Made by a program: the position numbers and the translations under genes. Positions 26,496 to 34,442 of a stretch of DNA of 64,000 nt are shown here, one piece after another. The stretch lies in assembly GCF_030604785.1 (NCBI RefSeq), contig NZ_JAUVVF010000006.1:35641-99640 (forward strand), written 5' to 3'. The notes beneath the pieces are model-generated. The model was not told where the DNA came from and searched no databases. It was given only the letters and a program-made list of their open reading frames with translations. Position 1 is the first letter of the stretch; the number at the start of each line of letters is the position of its first letter. Origin of the DNA: Paracoccus sp. (in: a-proteobacteria) (lineage in GTDB: Bacteria > Pseudomonadota > Alphaproteobacteria > Rhodobacterales > Rhodobacteraceae).

Positions 26496-27192
26496 CCGCC
26501 CGCGTCACTTCGGCGGCCAGCACATAACCGACCCCGCGTTCGGTGCGGATCAGGCCGGCATCGGTCTTTTGCCGCAGGCGGCCGACCAGCATGTCGATGG
26601 CCCGGCCCTCGGCGGCCTCGTCATCGTCCAGGGCGGCGGCGATCTCTTCGCGGGTCAGGGGGATCAGCGGATTGGCCAGAAAGACGCGCAGCAGCGCGGT
26701 CTCGCGTGCCGACAGCGTGACCTGCCAGCCGCCCGGCGCCGTCACCTCGTCGCGGCGCGCGTCATAGCGCCAGCCGCCAAAGCGCAGCACGCTGTCGCGG
26801 CGGCGGTGGATCAGGCTGGGCGCCCTGCCCGCCCGGCGCAGAACCGCACGGATGCGCGCCAGCAGCAGGTCGGGGTTGAAGGGCTTGGCGATGTAATCGT
26901 CGGCGCCGACCTCGTATCCGGCCATGCGCTGATGATCGGCCGACAGCGCGCTGACCATGATGATCGGCACGTCCTGCGCGGCCCGGATCTCGGCGCACAA
27001 GGCGACGCCGTCATCCTCGCCCAGGGACACGTCCAGCAGGATCAGATCGACGCGCCCCGATTTCAGCGCCGCCAGCGCGCCCGCGCGGCTTTCGGCCAGC
27101 GTCACATGCAGCCCCTGCCGTTGCAGATAGGCGGCCAGCATGGTGGCCATGTCGGCGTCGTCCTCGACCAGCAGCAGACGGTGCAGGCTCAT
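26488..27192 (-). CDS. OmpR-family response regulator, GltR-like by context
   Basis: 234 residues from the ATG at 27192. The receiver domain has its acidic pair at residues 10-12 (EDD) and phosphoacceptor D54 (LILLDVS). A winged-helix DNA-binding domain follows (LSARETALLRVFLANPLIPLTREEI, then RAIDMLVGRLRQKTD, and IRTERGVGYVL), the OmpR class signature. A GTAAC-N5-GTAAC direct repeat lies 48 bases upstream in the divergent promoter region. It likely controls the neighbouring glucose uptake operon. Confidence 0.88.
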   Translation of the reverse strand: MSLHRLLLVEDDADMATMLAAYLQRQGLHVTLAESRAGALAALKSGRVDLILLDVSLGEDDGVALCAEIRAAQDVPIIMVSALSADHQRMAGYEVGADDYIAKPFNPDLLLARIRAVLRRAGRAPSLIHRRRDSVLRFGGWRYDARRDEVTAPGGWQVTLSARETALLRVFLANPLIPLTREEIAAALDDDEAAEGRAIDMLVGRLRQKTDAGLIRTERGVGYVLAAEVTRADD

Positions 27193-27239
27193 TCGGTTCC
27201 CCCTCGGCGGATCGTCATAGCAGGGTCGCGGCGGGTTTC

Positions 27240-27254
27240 GTAACAGTTTGTAAC
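27240..27254 (+). promoter_or_regulatory. GTAAC-N5-GTAAC direct repeat, candidate OmpR-type operator
   Basis: GTAAC at 27240-27244 repeats at 27250-27254. A 10-base tandem spacing is what OmpR/CpxR-type dimers recognise (the CpxR box is GTAAA-N5-GTAAA). The site sits in the 182-base gap between the leftward regulator gene and the rightward glucose transporter, so it could serve either promoter. Confidence 0.55.
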
Positions 27255-27374
27255 GAAGCGCCGCGAAATCTGTCCGGCGCATGGCCGCCATGCATTGCAC
27301 GAATGCCCGCCTGTTTGGCATCTTCCGGATCAGGCAGGGCCAAGGTCCCTGCGCTGAAAGATCTGGGAGGATCC

Positions 27375-28616
27375 ATGAAGCTGAAAACCGTTCTGGCGGC
27401 CTCGACCGCCGTGATGATGGCTGGCCCGGTGCTGGCCAATCCGCAGGCCGAAGTGCTGCATTGGTGGACCTCGGGCGGCGAGGCCCGCTCGGTCGCCGTC
27501 CTGCAGGAGCAGTTCGCCGCCGAGGGCGGCACCTGGACCGACATGCCCGTCGCGGGCGGTGGCGGCGATGCGGCGATGACCGCCCTGCGCGCCCGCGTCC
27601 TGTCGGGCAATGCGCCGACCGCCGTGCAGCTGAAGGGTCCGGCGATCCAGGAATGGTATGAAGAGACCGGCCTTGCCGATATCGGTGCCGTGGCCGAAGA
27701 GAACGGCTGGGCCGACGTCCTGCCCGCCCAGATCGCCGAGCACATGAAATGCGAGGGCGAATGGTGCGCCGCGCCGGTGAACGTGCACCGCGTCAACTGG
27801 ATCTGGGGCAACAAGCAGATCCTGGACGAGCACGGCATCGAGATGCCGACCACCTGGGACGAATTCAACGCCGCCGCCGCGAAGCTTCAGGAAGCCGGCG
27901 TGACGCCGCTGGCCCATGGCGGTCAGGCCTGGCAGGACGCCACCGTCTTCGAGACCGTCGTTCTGGGCATCGGAGGGCCGGAATTCTTCCAGCAGGCGCT
28001 GGTCGATCTGGACCCCGAGGCGCTGACCTCGGACACGATGAAGCAGGTCTTTGACCAGATGCGCACGATCCGCGGCTATGTCGATCCGAACTTCTCTGGC
28101 CGCGACTGGAACCTGGCCACCGCCATGGTGATGAACGGCGAGGCCGCTTTCCAGATCATGGGCGACTGGGCCAAGGGCGAGTTCCTGGCGGCCGGGAAAG
28201 AGCCGGGCACCGATTTCGTCTGCGCGCAGACCCCGGGCAACGGCTTTCTCTACAACGTGGACAGCTTCGCCTTCTTCAACGTCGAGGGTGACGACAAGCA
28301 GCAGGGCCAGGCCCTTCTGGCGCGCCTGATCATGGGCGAGGACTTCCAGAAGACCTTCAACCTGAACAAGGGCTCGATCCCGGCACGCACCGACGTGGCT
28401 CTGGACGAGTTCGACAGCTGCGCCGTCGCCTCGGCCGAGGCGATGAATGCCGGCGCCCAGGACGGTTCGCTGCTGCCCAGCTATGCCCACGGCATGGCGC
28501 TGCGCGGCGCCCCGGCCGGTGCGATCACCGATGTGGTGACCGCGCATTTCAACAGCGACATGTCGTCGGATGACGCCGTGCAACAACTGGCCGACGCCGT
28601 CGCCAACGCGATGTAA
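27375..28616 (+). CDS. Glucose/mannose-type ABC transporter, periplasmic binding protein
   Basis: 413 residues from the ATG at 27375, which has a near-perfect GGGAGG 7 bases upstream. A signal peptide ends at VLA-NP (residue about 21). The mature protein starts with AEVLHWWTSGGE, typical of the GtsA-like glucose/mannose-binding group of family 1 solute-binding proteins. It captures sugar for the two permeases and ATPase encoded downstream. A strong hairpin follows the gene, likely favouring high expression of the binding protein over the permeases. Confidence 0.92.
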   Translation: MKLKTVLAASTAVMMAGPVLANPQAEVLHWWTSGGEARSVAVLQEQFAAEGGTWTDMPVAGGGGDAAMTALRARVLSGNAPTAVQLKGPAIQEWYEETGLADIGAVAEENGWADVLPAQIAEHMKCEGEWCAAPVNVHRVNWIWGNKQILDEHGIEMPTTWDEFNAAAAKLQEAGVTPLAHGGQAWQDATVFETVVLGIGGPEFFQQALVDLDPEALTSDTMKQVFDQMRTIRGYVDPNFSGRDWNLATAMVMNGEAAFQIMGDWAKGEFLAAGKEPGTDFVCAQTPGNGFLYNVDSFAFFNVEGDDKQQGQALLARLIMGEDFQKTFNLNKGSIPARTDVALDEFDSCAVASAEAMNAGAQDGSLLPSYAHGMALRGAPAGAITDVVTAHFNSDMSSDDAVQQLADAVANAM

Positions 28617-28629
28617 TCCCGGCCCGACT

Positions 28630-28671
28630 GCCCCGCGCCATGCCGCACGGCCCTTGGCGCGGGGCTTTTTC
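28630..28671 (+). terminator. Intercistronic hairpin/attenuator after the binding-protein gene
   Basis: GCCCCGCGCCA pairs perfectly over 11 bp with TGGCGCGGGGC across a 14-base loop, followed by TTTTTC. It lies between the binding protein and first permease of one operon, so partial termination or 3'-end protection would set the usual binding-protein excess. Complete termination is unlikely because no promoter is obvious after it. Confidence 0.75.
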
Positions 28672-28687
28672 TTTGGGGATGCCTGAC

Positions 28688-29560
28688 ATGGAATGGCTTG
28701 AACGCAACGTGCCCAAGCTGGTCTTGGCGCCGTCCTTCGTGGCGATCCTGGTCTTCGTCTACGGCTTCATCGCCTGGACCGCCTGGATCAGCTTTACCCG
28801 CTCGCGGCTGATGCCGCGCTACGAACTGGACGGCTTCATCCAGTATGAACGCCTCTTTGCCGCGCCGCGCTGGGACGTGGCGATGAACAACCTGTTCATC
28901 TTCGGCGGACTTTTCATCGTGATCTCGATGGTCATCGGTCTCGCGCTGGCGATCTTCCTCGATCAGAAGATCCGGGCCGAGGGCGTCTTGCGGACGATCT
29001 ACCTCTATCCCATGGCGCTGTCGCTGATCGTGACGGGGACGGCGTGGAAATGGATCCTCAACCCCGGACTGGGCGTGCAGGAAATGGTGCGCGGCTGGGG
29101 ATTCGAGAATTTCGCCTTCGACTGGCTGATCCGGCCCGACATGGCGATCTACACCATCGTCCTGGCCGCCGTCTGGCAGGCCTCGGGCTTCGTGATGGCG
29201 CTGTTCCTGGCGGGCCTGCGGTCGGTCGATACCGAGATCATCCGCGCAGCCCAGGTGGACGGCATCCCGACCCATCGCATCTATTCCGCGATCATCATCC
29301 CGACCATGGCCCCGATCTTCCTGTCGGCCTTCATCGTGCTGGCGCATCTGGCGATCAAGGCCTTCGACCTGGTCATCGCCCTGACCGGAGGCGGCCCCGG
29401 CTACGCCACCGACCTGCCCGCGACCTACATGTATGCGATGGCCTTCTCGCGCGGCGATCTGGGTCAGGCGGCGTCCAGCGCGATGATCATGATGATGGTC
29501 ATCTTCGCCATCGTGGTTCCCTATCTCTACAGCGAATTGAGGCCGCGCCGTGACCAGTAA
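28688..29560 (+). CDS. Sugar ABC transporter permease (MalF/GtsB type)
   Basis: 290 residues from the ATG at 28688, preceded by GGGG about 9 bases upstream; the track start lies in the hairpin. Six hydrophobic helices are visible. The cytoplasmic EAA loop reads AAQVDGIPTHRIYSAIIIP and contacts the ATPase. Typical permease motif GGPGYATDLPATYMY follows. It overlaps the next permease by 11 bases. Confidence 0.9.
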   Translation: MEWLERNVPKLVLAPSFVAILVFVYGFIAWTAWISFTRSRLMPRYELDGFIQYERLFAAPRWDVAMNNLFIFGGLFIVISMVIGLALAIFLDQKIRAEGVLRTIYLYPMALSLIVTGTAWKWILNPGLGVQEMVRGWGFENFAFDWLIRPDMAIYTIVLAAVWQASGFVMALFLAGLRSVDTEIIRAAQVDGIPTHRIYSAIIIPTMAPIFLSAFIVLAHLAIKAFDLVIALTGGGPGYATDLPATYMYAMAFSRGDLGQAASSAMIMMMVIFAIVVPYLYSELRPRRDQ

Positions 29561-30404
29561 CACCGTCTTGCGTTGGGGCCTCTACGGCATCCTGTTCCTG
29601 TTCGCGGCCTTCTACCTGATGCCGCTGTTCGTGATGCTGACCACCTCGCTGAAAAGCCTGGAAGAGATCCGCACCGGCAGCCTTCTGGCCCTGCCGCGCG
29701 AGATCACCTTTGCCCCCTGGGCCGAGGCTTGGTCCACCGCCTGCGCGGGCACCCAGTGCGAGGGGCTGCGGCCCTTCTTCTGGAACAGCGTCCTGATGGC
29801 CGTGCCCGCAGTCGCGATCTCGACCGTGGTCGGCGCGCTGAACGGCTATGTCTTCGCGCAGTGGCGGTTCCGGGGCGCGAACCTCTTCTTTGCCGCGATC
29901 CTCTTCGGCTGCTTCATCCCCTTCCAGGTCGTGCTGCTGCCGATGGCGCAGATGCTGGGCCTGATGGGCATCGCGGGGACCATCCCGGGGCTGATCTTCG
30001 TGCATGTCATCTACGGCATCGGCTTCACCACGCTGTTCTTCCGCAACTACTACGTCACCATCCCGCAGGAGCTGGTCCGCGCGGCCAAGGTCGACGGGGC
30101 GGGGTTCTTCCGCATCTTCTGGTCGATCTTCCTGCCGATCTCGCTGCCGATCATCACCGTCTCGGTCATCTGGCAGTTTACGCAGATCTGGAACGACTTC
30201 CTCTTCGGCGTGTCCTTCAGCGGGCCGGGCAGCCAGCCCGTCACCGTGGCGCTGAACAACATCGTCAACTCCACCACCGGCGTCAAAGCCTACAACGTGG
30301 ACATGGCCGCCGCGATCATCGCCGCGCTGCCCACGCTGCTGGTCTATGTCGTCGCCGGCAAGTACTTCATCCGCGGCCTGACCGCCGGCAGCGTCAAGGG
30401 ATAA
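29550..30404 (+). CDS. Sugar ABC transporter permease (MalG/GtsC type)
   Basis: 284 residues with about six transmembrane helices. The first helix (GLYGILFLFAAFYLMPLFVML) and the EAA loop (ELVRAAKVDGAGFFRIFWSI) are characteristic of the MalG group. It forms the membrane channel with the preceding permease. The short segment CAGTQCEG in the first periplasmic loop has two cysteines, a feature shared by glucose-type members. Three bases separate it from the ATPase gene. Confidence 0.92.
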   Translation: MTSNTVLRWGLYGILFLFAAFYLMPLFVMLTTSLKSLEEIRTGSLLALPREITFAPWAEAWSTACAGTQCEGLRPFFWNSVLMAVPAVAISTVVGALNGYVFAQWRFRGANLFFAAILFGCFIPFQVVLLPMAQMLGLMGIAGTIPGLIFVHVIYGIGFTTLFFRNYYVTIPQELVRAAKVDGAGFFRIFWSIFLPISLPIITVSVIWQFTQIWNDFLFGVSFSGPGSQPVTVALNNIVNSTTGVKAYNVDMAAAIIAALPTLLVYVVAGKYFIRGLTAGSVKG

Positions 30405-30407
30405 GCC

Positions 30408-31514
30408 ATGCCCATCCTGGAAATCGACCACCTGCAGAAAGCCTATGGCGACACCCACATTCTGCACGACATCAACATCGCGATCGAACCGGGCGACTTC
30501 CTGGTCCTGGTCGGCCCTTCGGGCTGCGGCAAGTCAACGCTGCTGAACTGCATCGCGGGTCTTGAGCCGATCACCGGCGGTACGATCCGCATCGCCGACC
30601 GCGACGTGACGGGCGTCTCGCCCAAGGACCGTGACATCGCGATGGTGTTCCAGTCCTACGCGCTTTACCCGACGATGAGCGTGGCGAAGAACATCACCTT
30701 CGGCATGCAGGTGCGCGGCGTCGACAAGGCCACGCAGGAGCGCAAGCTGGCCGAGGTCGCGCGCCAGCTGCAGATCGAGCAGCTGCTGAACCGCAAGCCC
30801 GGCCAGCTGTCGGGCGGCCAGCGCCAGCGCGTCGCCATGGGCCGGGCGCTGGTCCGCGATCCGGCGCTGTTCCTGTTCGACGAGCCGCTGTCGAACCTTG
30901 ACGCGAAACTGCGCGTCTCGATGCGGACCGAGATCAAGAAGCTGCATCAGGATCTGAATGCCAGCATCGTCTACGTGACGCATGACCAGATCGAGGCGAT
31001 GACGCTGGCCACCAAGATCGTGGTGATGAAGGGCGGCGTGATCCAGCAGATCGGCACGCCGGCGGAAATCTACAACAAGCCCGCCAACATGTTCGTCGCC
31101 GATTTCATGGGCAGCCCTGCGATGAACCTGATCCCGGCGCGGGTCCGAGCCGAGGGCGGCCAGACCCGGATCGAGATCGACCGCCCCGGCGATGCGCCGC
31201 TGGTCATCACCGATCCGGTGGCCCGCGACCTGCCGGCCGAGATCGTTCTGGGCGTCCGCCCTGAGGACATCCACGAGGCGACGGGCAACGCGCACCTGCC
31301 CGGCACGGCGCAAGGGGCGGGCGGCGATGTCCTGATCGAGATCGTCGAACCCGCAGGCGCGGATACCTTCGCGGTCACGCATCTCGGCGGCAAGCCGGTG
31401 ACCGCCCGGCTGCGCGCGGAAAGCGCGGTTCAGGCGCGCAAGCCGTTTCCGCTGGCTTTCGACCTCTCGAAAGTGTCGTACTTCTCGCCTAAGGATGGCC
31501 AGAGGCTGAACTGA
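30408..31514 (+). CDS. Sugar ABC transporter ATP-binding protein (MalK/UgpC family)
   Basis: 368 residues. The Walker A motif GPSGCGKST is at about residues 37-45, the signature LSGGQRQRVAMGRALV near 133, and Walker B (LFLFDEPLSNLDA) near 156. A C-terminal regulatory OB-like domain follows (about 240-368) with GVRPEDI. It powers the glucose/mannose importer. The presence of a dedicated ATPase means the operon is self-sufficient. It is 12 bases before the glucokinase gene. Confidence 0.93.
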   Translation: MPILEIDHLQKAYGDTHILHDINIAIEPGDFLVLVGPSGCGKSTLLNCIAGLEPITGGTIRIADRDVTGVSPKDRDIAMVFQSYALYPTMSVAKNITFGMQVRGVDKATQERKLAEVARQLQIEQLLNRKPGQLSGGQRQRVAMGRALVRDPALFLFDEPLSNLDAKLRVSMRTEIKKLHQDLNASIVYVTHDQIEAMTLATKIVVMKGGVIQQIGTPAEIYNKPANMFVADFMGSPAMNLIPARVRAEGGQTRIEIDRPGDAPLVITDPVARDLPAEIVLGVRPEDIHEATGNAHLPGTAQGAGGDVLIEIVEPAGADTFAVTHLGGKPVTARLRAESAVQARKPFPLAFDLSKVSYFSPKDGQRLN

Positions 31515-31526
31515 AAGGGACCGGCG

Positions 31527-32462
31527 ATGGCGATGCTACTGGGCGATGTGGGCGGCACCAATGCCCGTCTGGCGATTGCGCGCAACGGCGTGATCGACCA
31601 GACGACGGTGACGCGCTTCAAGGGTGACGACTTCGCCAGCTTTGACGATGTCGTGCGCCGCTTCATGGCGGAACAGCACCAGCCCAACATCTCGTCGCTG
31701 TGCATCGCGGTCGCCGGGCCGGTCAGCGGGGGTCGCGCCTCGCTGACGAACCGCGACTGGTCCTTTGACGAACAGAACCTCGCGCGGCTGACCGATGCCG
31801 ACCATGTGCGGCTGATCAACGATCTGACCGCGCTTGGCTATGCGACCCCCGCGCTGAAGGGCGAGGGCCTATCGGTCCTGCGCCCCGCCCCCGAGGATCG
31901 CGCCCGCAACGGCCAGGCGCTGGTCGTAGGGCTGGGCACGGGCTTCAACGTCTGCGCGGTCCGCGTGCTGCCCGGCGGCGCGATCACCGCGCTGGAGGCC
32001 GAAGAAGGTCACACCCACCTGCCCGCCAACATCATGGCCCGCCTGATCGACCGCGTCGGCGCGGATGCGGCGCAGGGTTTCTTTTCCACCGAAGAGACAT
32101 TCGCGGGCCGTGGCCTGTCGCGCCTGCACGCCGCGATGACCGGCACCGATCCCGTCCGCAGCGAGGATATCGCCGCCGCCGCCGAGGCGGGCGACGCGGC
32201 CGCGAACGAGACCTATGACTTCTTCGCCGAACTGGTCGGACTGCTCTGCCGGGAACTGGCCCTGCGCTTCATGCCGCTGGAGGGGCTGTTCCTTGCGGGC
32301 AGCGTCGGGCGCAGCATCGCAGGGCGGATGGACCGCTTCACCCCGGCCCTGCTGTCCGAGGTCCATATGCGCCACATTCCCGAAAACGCGCCGGTTTTCC
32401 TGATCCGCGACGACATGGCCGCGCTGCATGGCTGTCTGGCCGCGCTGAACCAGCCCGGCTGA
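31527..32462 (+). CDS. glk: Glucokinase (Glk family)
   Basis: 311 residues. ATP-binding GDVGGTNARLAIA is at residues 6-18, the catalytic aspartate in LINDLTALGY near 93, and the phosphate-2 loop GLGTGFNVCAV near 131 are the Glk signature. EEGHTHLP lies at about 158-165. It phosphorylates glucose from the ABC importer encoded just upstream, feeding Entner-Doudoroff or pentose phosphate routes. A small GCGA-TCGC hairpin with CTTTTC follows but is weak as a terminator. Confidence 0.92.
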   Translation: MAMLLGDVGGTNARLAIARNGVIDQTTVTRFKGDDFASFDDVVRRFMAEQHQPNISSLCIAVAGPVSGGRASLTNRDWSFDEQNLARLTDADHVRLINDLTALGYATPALKGEGLSVLRPAPEDRARNGQALVVGLGTGFNVCAVRVLPGGAITALEAEEGHTHLPANIMARLIDRVGADAAQGFFSTEETFAGRGLSRLHAAMTGTDPVRSEDIAAAAEAGDAAANETYDFFAELVGLLCRELALRFMPLEGLFLAGSVGRSIAGRMDRFTPALLSEVHMRHIPENAPVFLIRDDMAALHGCLAALNQPG

Positions 32463-32570
32463 CGCAACGCAAAGGTTAAGCGACAAGTCGCCTTTTCGCC
32501 GTGGAATTGCTGGATTTCACGGGCTGATCCTGTTTCAATCGGTCCCAAGAACAAAAGGGCGGGCAGGGCG

Positions 32571-34442
32571 ATGCGTCGAATTCTGGGAACTGTGCTGGCG
32601 GTTTCGACCGCGCTGGCGGGCGTGGGCCTTGTGCCGGGCGATGCGCGGGCGCAATCCTCGTGGCCCTTTTCCGGCCTGTTTGGCGGCGACGAGGAAGGCC
32701 CCGTCGCTCTGGACATCACCGTGGCCGGGGGCGAGGCGGGGCTGGAACGCGCCTTCCGCAACACCTCCCTGATCGCTGCGGCCTTGGCCGAGGACCGGAT
32801 CTCGGGCCAAGATATCCTTGCGGCGGCGCGGGCGGATTACGCGCGCATCCTGGGCGTCCTTTATGACGAGGGCTATTATGCGGGCGAAATCAGCATCACC
32901 GTGGACGGCATCGAGGCCGCCGAGGTCGCGCCCCTTGATGCGCCCGATCTGGTGCGCCGTGCGGTGATCGCCGTCGATCCCGGCCCGCGCTTCCGCTTTT
33001 CGCGAGCCCAGGTCGCGCCGGTCGCGCCGGGCAGCGACATTCCCGACGGCTATGCGGCGGGCGAGGTGGCCGGAACCGGCACGATCCGCCGCGCGGCGGT
33101 CGCGGGTGTCGATGGCTGGCGCAGCGCGGGCCATGCCAAGGCCGATATCGCGGGCCAGGAGATCACGGCCGAACATGACACCAGCACCGTCGACAGCCGC
33201 ATCGCGCTGGAGCCCGGCCCCGCCGTGCGCTTCGGCCAGATGCGCGTCAGCGGCAACCAGCGCCTGAACGAACGCCGCCTGCGCAAGATCGCGGGCTATC
33301 CCGAGGGCGAACGCTTCGACCCCGACGATCTGGACACCATCCGCAGCCGCCTGCGCCGCACGGGCATCTTTTCCGCCATCACCCTGACCGAGGCCGACGA
33401 CCTGCGGCAGGGCAACATCCTCGACGTGGATCTGACGGTCGTCGAACAGCGCCCCCGCCGCATCGGCGCGGGTTTCGAGATCTCGAACACGGACGGGGTG
33501 CTGGTCTCGGCCTACTGGATGCACCGCAACCTGCTGGGAGGGGGCGAAAGGCTGCGGATCGACGGGCGGATCAAGGATATCGGCTCGACCACAAGCGATC
33601 GCGATGACGAGCTGACCCTGCGGATCGACCGGCCGGCCACCATCACGGCGGACACGACCGGCTATGTCGAGACCTCGATCTCGCGCATGCGCGAAGAGGA
33701 TTACAGCGAGGACAGCGCCAGCCAGTCCCTGGGCTTCAGCCATATCTTCAGCGACCGGCTGACGGCGGACATCGCCGCGCAATACCGCATCAGCCGGGTC
33801 TTCGACGCCAACGGCCGTACGAATTTCCGCGTCCTGGCGCTGCCCTCGGATGTCGTATGGGACCGCCGGGACGAGCCGAACAACGCAAGGCGCGGCACCT
33901 GGCTCAGCGCCGAGATCATGCCGTTCTACGGCTTTGACGAGACCGATTCGGGTCTGCGCGCGCTTGGCGAGGGGCGCGCCTATGTCTCGTTCGGCGAGAA
34001 CGATCGCTTCACGCTGGCCACGCGGGGGCGGCTGGGCAGCATCTTCGGCAGCGATATCCGCCGCACGCCGCGCGGCTTCCTGTTCTATTCGGGCGGCGGG
34101 GGCTCGGTCCGGGGGCAGCCCTATCAGAGCCTTGGCGCCGACGTCATCACCACCGGCACAGAGGGCCAGAACATCCGCACAGGCGGCATGAGCCTGGCAA
34201 ACGCCACTGCTGAACTGCGCTTTCAGGTGCGCGACCGGATCGGGCTGGTCGCCTTTGCCGATTACGGGCGCGTCTGGTCCGAAGGCGGCTTCGAGGGCAT
34301 CAACCGCGACCATGCCGGCGCGGGGATCGGCGTGCGCTACGACACGCCGATCGGGCCGCTGCGTCTTGATGTGGCCGGGCCGGTCGCGGGCGACACGGGC
34401 AGCGGCGTGCAACTTTACCTCGGATTAGGGCAGGCTTTCTGA
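32571..34442 (+). CDS. tamA: Autotransporter assembly factor TamA (Omp85 family)
   Basis: 623 residues. A signal peptide ends near DARA-QS (residue about 28). POTRA domains occupy roughly residues 45-290 (the last with VSGNQRLNERRLRKIAGY), followed by a 16-strand beta-barrel with the Omp85 motif VRGQPYQ. It ends in LGLGQAF with the terminal aromatic expected for an outer-membrane barrel. TamA works with TamB to insert outer membrane proteins or move lipids. The stop overlaps the tamB start by one base. Confidence 0.93.
   Translation: MRRILGTVLAVSTALAGVGLVPGDARAQSSWPFSGLFGGDEEGPVALDITVAGGEAGLERAFRNTSLIAAALAEDRISGQDILAAARADYARILGVLYDEGYYAGEISITVDGIEAAEVAPLDAPDLVRRAVIAVDPGPRFRFSRAQVAPVAPGSDIPDGYAAGEVAGTGTIRRAAVAGVDGWRSAGHAKADIAGQEITAEHDTSTVDSRIALEPGPAVRFGQMRVSGNQRLNERRLRKIAGYPEGERFDPDDLDTIRSRLRRTGIFSAITLTEADDLRQGNILDVDLTVVEQRPRRIGAGFEISNTDGVLVSAYWMHRNLLGGGERLRIDGRIKDIGSTTSDRDDELTLRIDRPATITADTTGYVETSISRMREEDYSEDSASQSLGFSHIFSDRLTADIAAQYRISRVFDANGRTNFRVLALPSDVVWDRRDEPNNARRGTWLSAEIMPFYGFDETDSGLRALGEGRAYVSFGENDRFTLATRGRLGSIFGSDIRRTPRGFLFYSGGGGSVRGQPYQSLGADVITTGTEGQNIRTGGMSLANATAELRFQVRDRIGLVAFADYGRVWSEGGFEGINRDHAGAGIGVRYDTPIGPLRLDVAGPVAGDTGSGVQLYLGLGQAF

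Noticed and set aside
32480-32496. Terminator after glk (GCGA-CAAG-TCGC then CTTTTC)
   Set aside because: A stem of only four base pairs and an interrupted T-run are too weak to list as a terminator.
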